DNA of 64,000 nt from Roseiarcus sp963782255. GTDB lineage: Bacteria; Pseudomonadota; Alphaproteobacteria; Rhizobiales; Beijerinckiaceae. The translations under genes were made by a program, and so were the position numbers. The number at the start of each line of letters is the position of its first letter. The first letter of the stretch is position 1. Positions 44,392 to 54,605 of this stretch are shown one piece after another. The notes under the pieces were generated by a model. The model was not told the DNA's origin, did not search any database, and was given only the letters and a program-made list of their open reading frames with translations. The stretch spans positions 1,364,001 through 1,428,000 of the forward strand of contig CAWAIS010000002.1 of NCBI GenBank assembly GCA_963782255.1, written 5' to 3'.

Positions 44392-45219
44392 TCAGGCGGC
44401 CATCGGGCGCGTCTCGCCCCCGAAGCGCTGCAGATAGCGCTCCTCGATGTCGCAGAGCGGCATGTACGACGAATAGATCCGTCGGCCGAAAGCGCGGTCC
44501 ACCGCCGGCGCCGGGCTGAACGTCGCGCCGAGGCGGAAGTAACCTTTGACGAGCGGCGGCAGCGCGCGTGCGAGCGAACGCGCGTCGGCGAAGGTCGCCT
44601 CGCCGTCATCCGCAAGCGCGCGAATCGCGACGCGATGCGCGGCAGGGTCGGCCCCGGGCAGGCTCGCGCAGCCGATCAGCGCGTCGACGCCGTGGTGGCG
44701 CGCATAGGCCCAGATTCCACGCCAGAGCAGGTCAAGAACATGCTTGCCCCGATGGGAGGAGGCGATGCACGCCCGGCCCACTTCCAGAAGCCGCACCCCG
44801 GGCCGCCGCGCGATCAGCGCGTCGACCTCGAATTCGCTTGCGCTGTAGAAGCCGAAATTGCGCTCGGCGACCTCTTGCCGCAAAAGGCGATAGACGCCGA
44901 CAACCTTCGGCGAGCCGCCGGCGCCGCGCAGCGTCTTGTCGACGACAATCAGATGGTCGCAAACGCTGTCGAAGCGACAGACGTCGCGGCGAATGAGACG
45001 GGCCGTCGGATCGGCGATCGCGCCGCCTTCCTCGAAAAACACGCGATAGCGCAGCTTCTGCGCGCGCCTGACGTCCTTTTTCGTGACCGCGAGCCGCGCC
45101 TCGAGATGGCCCGATTGCGCGAGCACCGGCGAGAGACCCGCGAGGTCGCGCTTTCGCACGAAGTGTTGAAGCAGCGCGCGCGCTCCGGCCTCCGGCCTCG
45201 TTGCGAATGTCAGCGCCAA
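44392..45219 (-). CDS. OlsB-like acyl transferase (ornithine lipid synthesis)
   Basis: About 275 residues. GNAT-type acyltransferase related to L-ornithine N-alpha-acyltransferase OlsB and the haemolysin-like family: AQKLRYRVFFEEGGA, CDHLIVVD, GFYSASEFEVDAL, LLEVGRACIASSHRGKHVLDLLWRGI, LIGCASLPGADPAAH, and GATFSPAPAVDRAFG. No ATG lies near the conserved start; TTG at 45219 is the best candidate, and open frame continues further upstream. Likely makes lyso-ornithine lipid; OlsA is not adjacent. Confidence 0.82.
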   Translation of the reverse strand: MALTFATRPEAGARALLQHFVRKRDLAGLSPVLAQSGHLEARLAVTKKDVRRAQKLRYRVFFEEGGAIADPTARLIRRDVCRFDSVCDHLIVVDKTLRGAGGSPKVVGVYRLLRQEVAERNFGFYSASEFEVDALIARRPGVRLLEVGRACIASSHRGKHVLDLLWRGIWAYARHHGVDALIGCASLPGADPAAHRVAIRALADDGEATFADARSLARALPPLVKGYFRLGATFSPAPAVDRAFGRRIYSSYMPLCDIEERYLQRFGGETRPMAA

Positions 45220-45281
45220 ACCCGCCCCCGCAAATCTTAAGTTCCCGCAGGAAGCAGCAGAAGCACGCTCGGCGGAAGCTT

Positions 45282-47052
45282 TTATGACGCTCGCGGGATC
45301 GCGCCGACCTCGAGGTCTTCTGTTTGGCGCAGACGTTCGACGGCGCGGGCCAGATCGGAGAATTCGAACGGCTTCACGAGAAAGGCGTCGCAACCGGCCT
45401 CGAGGCACTTGCGGCGGTCGTCTTCGTAGCCGTTGGCGGTCAGGGCGATCACCGGCGTATGCGGCAGGTCTTCCGCCCGCTCGCGCTCGCGCAGGCGTCG
45501 CGTCGCCTCATAGCCGTCAAGCCCGGGCATCTCGAGGTCCATGAGGATCAGGTCGAATGGACGCGACGCGCCGAGGGACCCGATGGCGAGCTTCAGCGCC
45601 TCGGCGCCGTCCTCCGACCGCACGACGTCGAAGCCAAGACGCCGCAAGGACTTTTGCGCGATGAGGGCGTTGATGGCGTTGTCCTCCGCGAGAAGCGCTC
45701 GGCGCGGGCCCGAACTCGGGATCTGCGCCGGCTTCGCCGCTTCGCGGGGAACTTGCGGGAACTCCGCGGCGAGCCGCTCGAACAGCGAGCGCACGCGCAC
45801 TGGCTTCACAAGCCAGCCGTCGAAGCCGGAAAGCGAATTCTGCCCGAAGGCGCGGCGCTCGAACGGCGAGAACAGGACGAGGCTCCGCGGCGCGCCGGCC
45901 GCGCGCGCCGCGCGAGCGAGGCGGTCGGTCGCCTCTGGCCCGAGCGCGCAATCGACAATGACAAGGTCGGGCCGAGCGGACTGCCGGAGGGCGGCCAAGC
46001 CCGAACTCGAGCCCATGCGCGCGCAAAACCTTCGCGCCGGCCTCCTCGAGGCGCGCCGCGATCGCCGGCGCCTCGAACGGCGAATTGGCGACGATGAGCG
46101 CGCGCGCCCCGGAGAGCGCCACCGGCATGGCGCTGGGCGGCTCGTCGGGATCCGCCGAAGATTCCTTGAAGGGAACGGCAAAGCTGAAAATCGATCCGCC
46201 GCCGGGATTGTCGTCAAGAGAAAGCACGCCGCCCATCAGGACGACGAGCCTGCGGGAGATCGCAAGCCCTAGCCCCACGCCCTCGAACGGACGCGCGTCC
46301 GAGCCGTTTCCCTGTTCGAAGTCCTCGAAGACGGCGGAACGCCTTTCCGGCGGCACGCCGGGCCCCGTGTCGGTCACCGCGAACCGCAGAGCGCCGCCCG
46401 CCCGCTCGACCGAGACGCAGACGCCTCCCCGGCTCGTGAACTTGACGGCGTTGCCGGCGAGATTGGTGAGGACCTGCCTGAGGCGCGTCGCATCCGCCCG
46501 AATGAAGCGCGGCGCTCCCGCGCTGATCGAGGCGGCGATCTCCAGCCCCTTGCCTTGCGCTCGCGGCGCGAGCAGTTCGACGACGCTTTCGACGAGCCCG
46601 CTCACGTCGACCCGCTCGACGATCAAGCCGAAATGACCGGCCTCGATCCGCGAGAGCTCGAGAATCTCGTCGACGAGCGCAATCAGCGAAAGTCCGGAGC
46701 TGCGGATAGCATCGACATAGCTCGCGTTCTCGAGGCTGAGCGAGGCCTGGCGCAATAAATCCGCGAGGCCGAGAATGCCGTTGATGGGGGTGCGAATTTC
46801 GTGGCTCATCGTCGCGAGAAAGCGCGATTTGGCTTCGCTTGCGGCCTCGGCGCGGTCGCGCGCCGCTACGGCCTCGTTCAGCCGCCAGAGGTCGTCGCGC
46901 AACGCCTCGTTCTCGGCGGCTAGCGACTGGGCGCGCGCTTCGGACTGCGCCTTGGCGCGCGCGATCGCCGCGACGATGGCGATGGATAGAGCGACCATCG
47001 CGCCGGCGTGCAGGCTCAACGCGTGCGCCGCGAAGACCGCGTCAATGTCCAT
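45282..47052 (-). pseudogene. hybrid sensor histidine kinase with two receiver domains, frameshifted
   Basis: Short N-terminal membrane segment (LHAGAMVALSIAIVAAIARA), coiled coil, HisKA with SHEIRTPINGILGLADLL, HATPase_c with VLTNLAGNAVKFTS, DTGPGVP and GVGLGLAISRRL. Then a degenerate receiver (RALIVANSPFEAPAIAARLE, VIVDCALG, DGWLVKP) and a classical receiver (RALLAEDNAINALIAQ, LILMDLEMPGLDGYEA, VIALTAN, FLVKPFEF). A 1-base shift near 46015, inside the first receiver, separates the halves; all catalytic residues are otherwise present, so a sequence error is plausible. ATG 47052 chosen as the one before the membrane segment. No cognate regulator adjacent. Confidence 0.85.
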
Positions 47053-47251
47053 AAGTCCCGCTCCCCCGCAGAGATGCGGAAGCACAGTTTCAGATCGCAG
47101 TTGAGATTTTCTTGAGAGAAAACGCGGCTTTTTGCCTGTCGCGCCTGCCGTTAGGGCGCCAGGCGACGTGATCGCCATGCGCGGGCTTCGAACGCCCTGC
47201 CGCTCCAGGCTTCGCGGAGGTTACGCGTCTGCGCCGGTCACTTGTCCGCGC

Positions 47252-48889
47252 TCACTTGGCCGGCGCCGTGCAGACGAAACTGGCCGCGTCCTCGCGATCG
47301 CCCTGGCCGGAGTATCGGGCCGTCGCTGGATACGGGCACCACGGCCGCTGCGCCTCGATTCCCTTGACCGGATCGTCGGCCCGATAGCGTGTGGCGACGA
47401 TCTTCTCGGGCGCAACGCCGTCCTCGACCCAATGCGCGAGAGCCGCGACCACGTCATGCGCGGGATCGTGAGTAGGAGAAGGCAGGCCGAAAACGCCGCC
47501 GACCGCGTTCGGACCGGGTCCGCCGCCGCAATGATCCATCCCCGGCGCCATGAACAGGCGATAGAAAGATTGGATGCTTTCGATCCCGCCCATCTTGCGG
47601 GCTGCCGACTCGTAGTAGTCGATGGAGCTTCGCGCCGGGATCGCCGCGTCGCTCCAGCCGTGATACTGGATGAGTTTGCGCCCCGCCGCTCTGAATGCGC
47701 TGAGATCCGGATCCGACGAGTCGACCGCCTCCCCCGTCTTCTTGACCGCCGCGGCGAGGTCGTCGTCGACGTTCTGGCCGTCGATGCGCCAGTCCGGCTT
47801 GTCGAACACCATATCCGCGAAGTAGCCGGTCCCGAAGCCGTACATGAGCGTTCCGGCCGTGCGCTTCCGTTCGTTTCCGGTGATCCACAAGACCCAAGCG
47901 CCAGGGTCGGCCTCCCCTCCGGGCGCATATCCCGGAAGGATCGACTTTCCGCTGGCGTTCACGGCGCCCGAATAGACCTTCCGCAACGCGACGAGTTGCG
48001 GAGCCGACAGGCATGCCTCCGTCTGCCCCACGTTGCAGACGAGGCTCGAGGGATCGAAACGGCATTGGCCCGGATCGTCGAGATAGCCGTCCTCGCCATG
48101 GCAGGCCGCCAGCGCGGCTTTCGTCACGAGCGACAGCTTTTCGGGCGAGAGCCAGCTGTCCGGCTCATCGAGCGCCTGCTCGGTCCAGACCGCGTTGGCC
48201 ATCAATCTCGTCCAGAAGTTCGCCGGCGCGCCTGCGACAATTCCATCGTAATCGGCCGGAAAGCGCTCGGCCTCCATCAACGCCTCCCGGCCGCCGTCCG
48301 AGCACCCGGTGAAATAGGCGCGGGTCGGCGCCGACCCATAATACGCTTCGATGATCGCCTTCGACGCTTGAGCCGTTTCGTGGATCGCGCGCCAACCGAA
48401 ATCGACGATCTTCTCGGGATGCCCGAGCGCCCAGCGTAATTCGAGCGACCCGCCGGAATGACCCGTGTCAGTTCCCGACGTCGCGTATCCCGCGCCCGAC
48501 GCCGAGTTCATCGCAGCGTAGATCAGAGACCCCGCGAAGCCGCCGTTGCCGACGCCCTCATACTTGCCGTTCCAGGCCGATCGGCTTGGCAACCAGACCT
48601 CGAATTTGATGTCGGAGTCGGCGGAGGGCTTGATCACGCCTTGAACGCGGCAGAACGGCGCGCTTACCGACACTGGCGTCGGCGGGTCCTTGCCCGCGAC
48701 GCTGAACGGCGGCGCCGCGTTTGCCGCCGTCGCGATCAGAGCGTGGCCGAAGGTCCGCGCGGCCAGGTGAGCGCAATCCGCCGCGGCGGTGGCGCTGGCG
48801 CCACAGACGAGAGCTGCGAGTATGCACGTGACGCCCGCGACCAGAAGAAGGCTCGCGCGCTTATGTCCTTGAGGCATGACGTACGACAT
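47252..48889 (-). CDS. tannase/feruloyl esterase family hydrolase
   Basis: 545 residues, secreted: signal peptide SLLLVAGVTCILAALVCGASATA. Serine nucleophile in FTGCSDGGREALMEAERFP, and the family's CS-D-HC arrangement: the Cys next to the catalytic Ser pairs with the Cys after the catalytic His in APGMDHCGGG; the Asp is likely in WSDAAIPAR. Calcium-loop region and VLWITGNERKRT follow. It cleaves esters of hydroxycinnamic or gallic acids. No ferulate genes are adjacent. ATG 48889; a second in-frame ATG four codons later is an alternative. Confidence 0.9.
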   Translation of the reverse strand: MSYVMPQGHKRASLLLVAGVTCILAALVCGASATAAADCAHLAARTFGHALIATAANAAPPFSVAGKDPPTPVSVSAPFCRVQGVIKPSADSDIKFEVWLPSRSAWNGKYEGVGNGGFAGSLIYAAMNSASGAGYATSGTDTGHSGGSLELRWALGHPEKIVDFGWRAIHETAQASKAIIEAYYGSAPTRAYFTGCSDGGREALMEAERFPADYDGIVAGAPANFWTRLMANAVWTEQALDEPDSWLSPEKLSLVTKAALAACHGEDGYLDDPGQCRFDPSSLVCNVGQTEACLSAPQLVALRKVYSGAVNASGKSILPGYAPGGEADPGAWVLWITGNERKRTAGTLMYGFGTGYFADMVFDKPDWRIDGQNVDDDLAAAVKKTGEAVDSSDPDLSAFRAAGRKLIQYHGWSDAAIPARSSIDYYESAARKMGGIESIQSFYRLFMAPGMDHCGGGPGPNAVGGVFGLPSPTHDPAHDVVAALAHWVEDGVAPEKIVATRYRADDPVKGIEAQRPWCPYPATARYSGQGDREDAASFVCTAPAK

Positions 48890-49157
48890 GACCCTCTGAT
48901 TCCCCCGTCGTCGCAAGCGGATGTCGCTTGGCCACGCAGAGGCGTCTCGTCTCTCGCCGCGACAAATCGAATTGGCTTTATCGCACCCAGCGTCGATTCC
49001 GCTCGACCTCGTCGCGCCCGCGCGAACCGCCAGATTGCGCGCGTTTTCGCCGGTCGCGCAACGACGATGCTCTTCGTTCCGGACCGGGATATCACGGCGC
49101 GGGGATCGCGCACTCCTCCCAGAGGACAAAAAGCGGGAGCAGGCCGCGAAGGCTTTC

Positions 49158-50696
49158 TCAAGCCGCCGCAGCCGCGCGGTCCGGAGCGCCGCGATACGAC
49201 AAAGCCTCGGCGAGGTGCGCGCGCTTGACAGGTCCGCCGCCGTCGAGATCGGCCAGCGTGCGCGCGAGCTTCAGGACGCGGTGATAGCCGCGGGCCGAGA
49301 GCCGCAGCCGCTCGGCGGCGTCGCGCAAGAGGCGCAGGCCAGCATCGTCCGCCTCCGCGATCTCCTCGATGACATTGGCCGGCGCGGCCGCGTTGCAGGA
49401 GACGCCCTCGAGGCCGAGCTCGGAGAATCGCGCCAACTGAATCTGACGCGCGGCGGCGACGCGTGCGGCGACTTCGGCGGACCCTTCCGTAGGCGGCGGC
49501 GTCATTAGATCGGCGGCCGACACCGAGGGCACGTCGATGACTAGGTCGAAGCGGTCGAGGAGCGGCCCGGACAAGCGGCCGAGATATTGCGCGACGCAAC
49601 GCTCGTTTGGCGCGCGCTTGCAGGCGTACCCCGGCTCGTTGGCCGAGCCGCAGCGGCAGGGGTTCATCGCCGCCACGAGCTGGAAGCGCGCCGGATAGAC
49701 GACGCGGTGGTTGGCGCGCGCGATCGCGACCTCGCCCGTCTCGATCGGCTGGCGGAGGCTGTCGAGGACCTGCGCCTGGAACTCGGGCAATTCGTCGAGA
49801 AAGAGCACGCCGTTGTGGGCAAGCGAAATCTCGCCGGGCTTGGCGTGGACCCCTCCGCCGACCAAGGCCGGCATCGAGGCCGAATGATGGGGGCTGCGGA
49901 ACGGGCGCCGGTCGGTTAGCGCGCCGCCTGCGAGCGCGCCGGCGACCGAATGGATCATCGACACTTCGAGGAGTTCGCGCGGGGTGAGCGGCGGCAGGAT
50001 CGACGGCAGGCGCTGGGCGAGCATCGATTTGCCCGCCCCCGGCGCGCCGTTCATGAGGAGGTTGTGGCCGCCGGCCGCCGCAACCTCGAGCGCGCGTTTG
50101 GCGCTCTCCTGGCCCTTGATGTCGCGCAGGTCCGGCTGCGGGCCGGCAGTAGCCCTGAGCGCGGGCTGCGGCCGCGACAGAACTTGGGACCCCTTGAAGT
50201 GATTTGCGAGCTGGATCAGCGAGCGTGGCGCGAGAATGTCGAGATCGGCCGAGGCCCAGGCGGCCTCGGGGCCGCAAGCCGCCGGGCAGATCAGCCCCTT
50301 GCCCGCCCCATTGGCGGCGATCGCCACCGGCAGGACCCCTGCGACCGCGCTGATCGTCCCGTCGAGCGCGAGTTCGCCGATGACCGCATAGCCCTCCAGC
50401 GCGTCGGCCGGGATCGCGCCGATCGCCGCCATCACTCCGAGCGCGATCGGCAGGTCGTAGTGGCTCCCCTCCTTCGGCATGTCGGCGGGGGCGAGATTGA
50501 CGGTGATGCGCTTGGCGGGCAGCGCGAGGCCGGAGGCGATCAGCGCCGACCGCACTCGCTCGCGCAATTCGCCGACCGCCTTGTCGCCCAAGCCCACGAT
50601 GGTGAAAGCGACTGTGCCGGAAGCGATCTGCACCTGAACGTCCACCGGGCGGGCCTCGACGCCCTCGAACGCCACCGTCGAAACCCGCGAAACCAT
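49158..50696 (-). CDS. YifB/ComM family Mg-chelatase-like AAA+ ATPase
   Basis: 512 residues. N-terminal Lon-protease-like domain (ARPVDVQVQIASGTVAFTIVGL, KRITVNLAPADMPKEGSHYDLPIALG), then AAA+ with Walker A NGAPGAGKSMLAQRLP, Walker B VLFLDELPEF, and the cysteine cluster NPCRCGSANEPGYACKRAPNERC. In Haemophilus and Vibrio, ComM is a branch-migration helicase for natural transformation. ATG 50696 matches the conserved SRVSTVAFEG start. It stands 78 bp from the DUF1223 gene on the same strand. Confidence 0.94.
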   Translation of the reverse strand: MVSRVSTVAFEGVEARPVDVQVQIASGTVAFTIVGLGDKAVGELRERVRSALIASGLALPAKRITVNLAPADMPKEGSHYDLPIALGVMAAIGAIPADALEGYAVIGELALDGTISAVAGVLPVAIAANGAGKGLICPAACGPEAAWASADLDILAPRSLIQLANHFKGSQVLSRPQPALRATAGPQPDLRDIKGQESAKRALEVAAAGGHNLLMNGAPGAGKSMLAQRLPSILPPLTPRELLEVSMIHSVAGALAGGALTDRRPFRSPHHSASMPALVGGGVHAKPGEISLAHNGVLFLDELPEFQAQVLDSLRQPIETGEVAIARANHRVVYPARFQLVAAMNPCRCGSANEPGYACKRAPNERCVAQYLGRLSGPLLDRFDLVIDVPSVSAADLMTPPPTEGSAEVAARVAAARQIQLARFSELGLEGVSCNAAAPANVIEEIAEADDAGLRLLRDAAERLRLSARGYHRVLKLARTLADLDGGGPVKRAHLAEALSYRGAPDRAAAAA

Positions 50697-50774
50697 CCCC
50701 GCTCCCTCGTGGGCCTGCCCAACGGGAACATTTGCAGAACGCACGCCGGAGCGCAAGGGGGAAGTTGACGATCG

Positions 50775-51485
50775 TTATCTCTTCGCCGCGGCCAGGATTG
50801 GCCCCGCGCCCGCGGCCTGCACGATCGCGGCCTCGGCCAGTCCGGCGGCGCTCCCGTCGGGCAGCGGGAATGTCGCCGCGTCGCCGCGCCAATGGCCGAT
50901 GAGGACCATCTCGCGCACGACGTCCCTGTAGGACAGCGTATGGCCGGCGTTCTCGCCGCGCAGGACCGTAACTTCGACCGAGCGCGGGATGTAGCGGGCG
51001 AGCCAGACATCCGCCCCGCCGGCGGGCGCGGCTCCGGCGCCCACACGGACTGAACCGCCGGCGAAACTGAGGCTCGGGCCGCCGGCGCCGCGATCGCCGC
51101 GACGAATCAGGTCCGCGAGCCCGTTCGCGTCGAGCCCGTCGCCCTCTACGCGGCCGTTGACGACGACCTGGGGAGTATAGACGCCGTCGCGCCCCATCGC
51201 CCGCGCATAGGCGTACTGGCGCGCCGTCCAGGCCGGCTTCGAGAACGTGTCCTTCCAGCCGAGCCGGTCCCAGTAGTCGACGGCGAAGGCGAGCGCGAGC
51301 ACGTCGGCCCGATCGCTGATCGCGGCGACATTGGCGGCGGCCGGCGGGCACGAGGAGCAGCCCTGGCTCTGGAAGAGCTCGACGACGGTCGGGCGCCCCG
51401 CATCGCCTGCGAAACACGGTTGCGGCAGCGCCGCGAGCGTCGTCAGGGCCGCGAGCCCCACGCCCAGTTTCAGCCAGATCGTCAT
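50775..51485 (-). CDS. DUF1223 secreted thioredoxin-like protein
   Basis: 236 residues. Signal peptide (LGVGLAALTTLAALPQPCFA), then VVELFQSQGCSSCPPAAANV with a CxxC motif, LAFAVDYWDRLGWKDTFS, YTPQVVVNGR, which define DUF1223. Possibly a periplasmic thiol-disulphide protein. An upstream in-frame extension exists but lacks a signal peptide. Function of the family is not established. Confidence 0.9.
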   Translation of the reverse strand: MTIWLKLGVGLAALTTLAALPQPCFAGDAGRPTVVELFQSQGCSSCPPAAANVAAISDRADVLALAFAVDYWDRLGWKDTFSKPAWTARQYAYARAMGRDGVYTPQVVVNGRVEGDGLDANGLADLIRRGDRGAGGPSLSFAGGSVRVGAGAAPAGGADVWLARYIPRSVEVTVLRGENAGHTLSYRDVVREMVLIGHWRGDAATFPLPDGSAAGLAEAAIVQAAGAGPILAAAKR

Positions 51486-51618
51486 TTTGCTGCGTCTCCG
51501 GTCGAAGCGCGCCCTTGGCTGGCGCTGGTCGAGCAGAGGTTCGCCTCGGATGCAGCAATTGTTACCGTCGCGCGAAGCGATGCTATAGGTCGGCGCTTCC
51601 TCCTCCCCAAAACCGCGC

Positions 51619-52383
51619 ATGGCCCGCACCGACTTTCATACGCCCCGGCTCTACGTATCCGCGCCGCTCGCCGAAGGCGGGGCGCTCGCGCTTTCGTTCG
51701 AGCAGACCAACTATCTCGTCAATGTCCTGCGACTGGGTCCGGGCGCGCGCGTGCTCGTCTTCAACGGACGCGACGGCGAATTCGCAGCCTCGCTCGCGAC
51801 GGTCGCCCGCAAGGTGGCGACGCTTAGCGTTTGCGCGCAGACCCGGCCGCAGGAAACGCCGCCCGACGTCGATTATCTGTTCGCCCCGCTCAAACACGCG
51901 CGGCTCGACTATATGGCGCAGAAAGCGGTCGAGATGGGCGCCCGGCGCCTGATCCCGGTCGCGACGCGGCGCACCCAGGTCGCGCGCCTCAATCTCGAGC
52001 GCCTCAGGGCCAACGCGCTTGAAGCCTGCGAACAGTGCGGCGTGATCTGGACGCCGGAGGTGATGCCGCTCGAGCCCCTCGACAAGGCGCTCGCCCTATG
52101 GCCCGCCGAACGCCTGCTCGTCTTCTGCGACGAGGACGCGCCGCAAGAAAGCCCGCTCGATGAACTGACGGCCGCGAGGACAAGCGGCGGCGTCAGTCTC
52201 TTGATCGGGCCGGAGGGCGGCTTCGATGAACGGGAGCGGGCCGAAATCCTCGCGCTGCCGCACGTGGTGCGCCTGAGCCTTGGCCCGCGGGTCTTGCGCG
52301 CGGACACGGCTTCCGTCGCCGCGCTCGCACTTATACAAGCCACACTTGGAGACTGGCCAAAATCCATCAGAAATCAGAGATAG
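51619..52383 (+). CDS. rsmE: 16S rRNA (uracil1498-N3)-methyltransferase RsmE
   Basis: SPOUT-class methyltransferase, 254 residues. N-terminal PUA-like part (RLYVSAPLAEGGALALSFEQ, VLRLGPGARVLVFNG), then FAPLKHARLDYMAQKAVEMG, ERLRANALEACEQCG, and the knotted SAM site LLIGPEGGFDERERAE followed by LSLGPRVLRADTASVAALAL. Divergent from the DUF1223 gene with a 133-bp gap. Confidence 0.95.
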   Translation: MARTDFHTPRLYVSAPLAEGGALALSFEQTNYLVNVLRLGPGARVLVFNGRDGEFAASLATVARKVATLSVCAQTRPQETPPDVDYLFAPLKHARLDYMAQKAVEMGARRLIPVATRRTQVARLNLERLRANALEACEQCGVIWTPEVMPLEPLDKALALWPAERLLVFCDEDAPQESPLDELTAARTSGGVSLLIGPEGGFDERERAEILALPHVVRLSLGPRVLRADTASVAALALIQATLGDWPKSIRNQR

Positions 52384-52469
52384 CCGATACGCCGCCGGGT
52401 CGCGGACCGCCATGTTGCCGCCATGATGTGGTTCCACTTCGGCTTCCGTTGAGGCGGGACGAGTCGCGC

Positions 52470-52835
52470 ATGGGGCGTGTGTACGAAGGGTCGACGACGA
52501 GCGCGGCAGCGCTGCTGGCCTCGGTGTTCGCGGCAATTCTAATCGGTCACGCGACCGCAGGTTCGCTGGCGAATCAGAACCAACCCGGCCTACGGCGCTG
52601 CCAGGCCGCGGAACAGACGCTTGCGCCGGATCAGGAAGAGGGTTGCGCGCGCATCAGCGGTTACGTCGCCGCAGGCGGCGACGCCCTCGCGCGCGACCCA
52701 GTCGGCGGGCGGACAACGCTGTTCGAGCCGTCCCCGCTTCTGGGCGGCGAGCCTCTCCGTGAGCCGCCGGTAGGCGGGTCGGGGCGTGATCCCTTCTTCC
52801 TGCATGTGAGCCACGACTCCGACGTCGCGCGCTGA
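52470..52835 (+). CDS. small secreted hypothetical protein
   Basis: 121 residues. Signal-like stretch TTSAAALLASVFAAILIGHA, mature part with two cysteines (RRCQAAEQ, EEGCARISGYVAAGGD). The GCARISGYVAAG motif occurs in short periplasmic proteins of Rhizobiales, but the C-terminal half (PSPLLGGEPLREPPVGG) looks poorly conserved. Start ATG 52470 chosen ahead of the hydrophobic stretch. Confidence 0.5.
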   Translation: MGRVYEGSTTSAAALLASVFAAILIGHATAGSLANQNQPGLRRCQAAEQTLAPDQEEGCARISGYVAAGGDALARDPVGGRTTLFEPSPLLGGEPLREPPVGGSGRDPFFLHVSHDSDVAR

Positions 52836-52975
52836 GGCGGTTCGGGAGCTGCTGGATCGATTGGCGCAACATTGTCCACCGGACTTTGCACGGCGGTCTC
52901 GCGGCCTGCGGTTGACGATGACGCGCGGCCGGCCTTAGCCTCCCGACTTCGCCTGACGCAAGTGGAGGGCTAGCC

Positions 52976-53227
52976 ATGGGGATCGAAATGCTCGTTCGAC
53001 AACTTCGCGTCACAGGACTCTTGACGCTCGGCCTGCTTGCGCTTCCGGGTCTGGCGCTGGCCCAAGCCGATCCCATGGCTCTGTGCAAGGCCGATGTCGC
53101 GCGGCTCTGCCCCGGCGTCGAACCGGGCGGCGGCCGCATCGTCGCGTGCCTCAAGGCGCACAAGATGGAGATGAGCGTCGGCTGCGCGAAAGCGCTCCAG
53201 CACATGAAAGCAGGAATGGGAAAGTGA
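52976..53227 (+). CDS. small cysteine-rich secreted protein
   Basis: 83 residues: signal peptide VTGLLTLGLLALPGLALAQA, then a single Cys-rich repeat, LCKADVARLCPGVEPGGGRIVACLKAHKMEMSVGCAKAL, with four cysteines spaced as in the GLG1-type Cys-rich repeat (PF00839-like). Periplasmic, role unknown. Its stop is 10 bp from the end of the convergent gshA. Confidence 0.85.
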   Translation: MGIEMLVRQLRVTGLLTLGLLALPGLALAQADPMALCKADVARLCPGVEPGGGRIVACLKAHKMEMSVGCAKALQHMKAGMGK

Positions 53228-53234
53228 GCGGAAG

Positions 53235-54605
53235 CTAGAATGCCGCCTCGACGAAGGCCGGGTCGACGGAGCGTTCCCACGGCCCCTCATAACGGTCGAT
53301 CCAAACGTGCGCCGGCGAGCGGCCCGTTTCAGTAGTGGCCTCCAACGGACGCAGAAAGATCGTCTCGTCCTCGCCCTTGGCGTTGAGACGCGCTCGGCGC
53401 GCGAGGCCGCCGCGTGAGATCGCAAGCATGTCGAGCGCCGCCGAGCGCAAATCGCGGCCGCGGATTTTGGCCGCGAGCCCAAGACGCGGCGCTTCGTCGC
53501 GCAGCCGCTGGCGATCCTCCGCGCTCCAGTCCTTGATCAGAACCAGGGCCGCCCGGAGCGCCTCGCGATCGTAGTAGAGGCCGATCATCAACGCCGACAT
53601 GGCCACGATCCGCTCGGGCGGGCCGACGTCGGCGCCGCGCATCTCGAGATACCGCTTGAGCCGCACCTCTGGGAAAATCGTCGACAGATGGTTCTCCCAG
53701 TCGGCGATCGTCGCGCGTTCGCCCGGCGCCGCGGCGAGCTTGCCCGCAACCAGATCGCGAAAGCTCGCGCCCGCCAAGTCGATGTAGGCCGAGCCGCGCT
53801 TCAGGAAATAGAGCGGCACGTCGAGCGCGTAATCGACATAGCGCTCGAACCCCATGCCGGGCTCGAAGACGAACGGCAGCATGCCGGTGCGATCGGGGTC
53901 GGTATGGCGCCAGATTTCCGAACGCGCGGACAGGAAGCCGTTGAGCTTGCCGTCGGTGAAGGGCGAATTGGCGAAGAGCGCCGTGATCGCAGGTTGCAGC
54001 GCGAGCCCCACGCGCATCTTGGCGACCATGTCGGCTTCGTCGCGATAGTCGAGATTGGCTTGAACGGTCGCGGTGCGAAACATCATGTCGAGGCCTCGCG
54101 TCCCGACCGTCGGCATGTAGCGCTTCATGATGCCGTAACGGCCCTTCGGCATCGACGGGGTCTCCGCCAGCGTCCATTTGGGGCTCATGCCGAGCGTGAG
54201 GAAGCCGATCCCGATGGGCTCGGCGACGGCGCGGCAGACAGCGAGGTGGCGGCCGAGCTCGGCGGCCGTTTCGTGCGCCGTCTCGAGGGGCGCGCCCGAC
54301 AATTCAAATTGGCCGCCCGGCTCAAGCGAGATCGCCCCGCCGCCCTTTGCGTCAAAGAGGCCGATCAGGTTTCCGCCGTCCTCGATTCGCTCCCACCCAA
54401 GCTCGGTGTTCATGCCCTCGATGAGAGCGGCGACACCCTTCGCGCCCGCATAGGGCACGGGAGAGAGCTGGGCGCGGTAGAAGGGAATCTTCTCGTGCTC
54501 CGTGCCGACGCGGAGCGGCCCGGACGGCTTGCATCCCGCCTCGAACCAGGCCGCGAGCTGATCGCGAGATTCGACAACTTCTCCATCGACGACGTCGCGG
54601 GCCAT
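53235..54605 (-). CDS. gshA: glutamate-cysteine ligase, plant/alphaproteobacterial type (GshA)
   Basis: First step of glutathione synthesis; 456 residues, GCS2 family. Motifs: RVGTEHEKIPFYR, SLEPGGQFELSGAP, GMSPKWTLAETPSMPKGRYGIMKRYMP, TATVQANLDYRDEADM, SEIWRHTDPDRTGMLPFVFE, HLSTIFPEVRLKRYLEMRGAD. Start ATG 54605; upstream in-frame extension is not conserved. Glutathione made here is the co-substrate of the hydroquinone reductase and of Ggt elsewhere in the window. Confidence 0.95.
   Translation of the reverse strand: MARDVVDGEVVESRDQLAAWFEAGCKPSGPLRVGTEHEKIPFYRAQLSPVPYAGAKGVAALIEGMNTELGWERIEDGGNLIGLFDAKGGGAISLEPGGQFELSGAPLETAHETAAELGRHLAVCRAVAEPIGIGFLTLGMSPKWTLAETPSMPKGRYGIMKRYMPTVGTRGLDMMFRTATVQANLDYRDEADMVAKMRVGLALQPAITALFANSPFTDGKLNGFLSARSEIWRHTDPDRTGMLPFVFEPGMGFERYVDYALDVPLYFLKRGSAYIDLAGASFRDLVAGKLAAAPGERATIADWENHLSTIFPEVRLKRYLEMRGADVGPPERIVAMSALMIGLYYDREALRAALVLIKDWSAEDRQRLRDEAPRLGLAAKIRGRDLRSAALDMLAISRGGLARRARLNAKGEDETIFLRPLEATTETGRSPAHVWIDRYEGPWERSVDPAFVEAAF

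Noticed and set aside
48736..51558. 940-codon minus-strand open frame
   Set aside because: It runs out of frame through yifB and the DUF1223 gene, both of which are clear genes in another frame; its composition is Arg/Ala/Gly repeats without domains.
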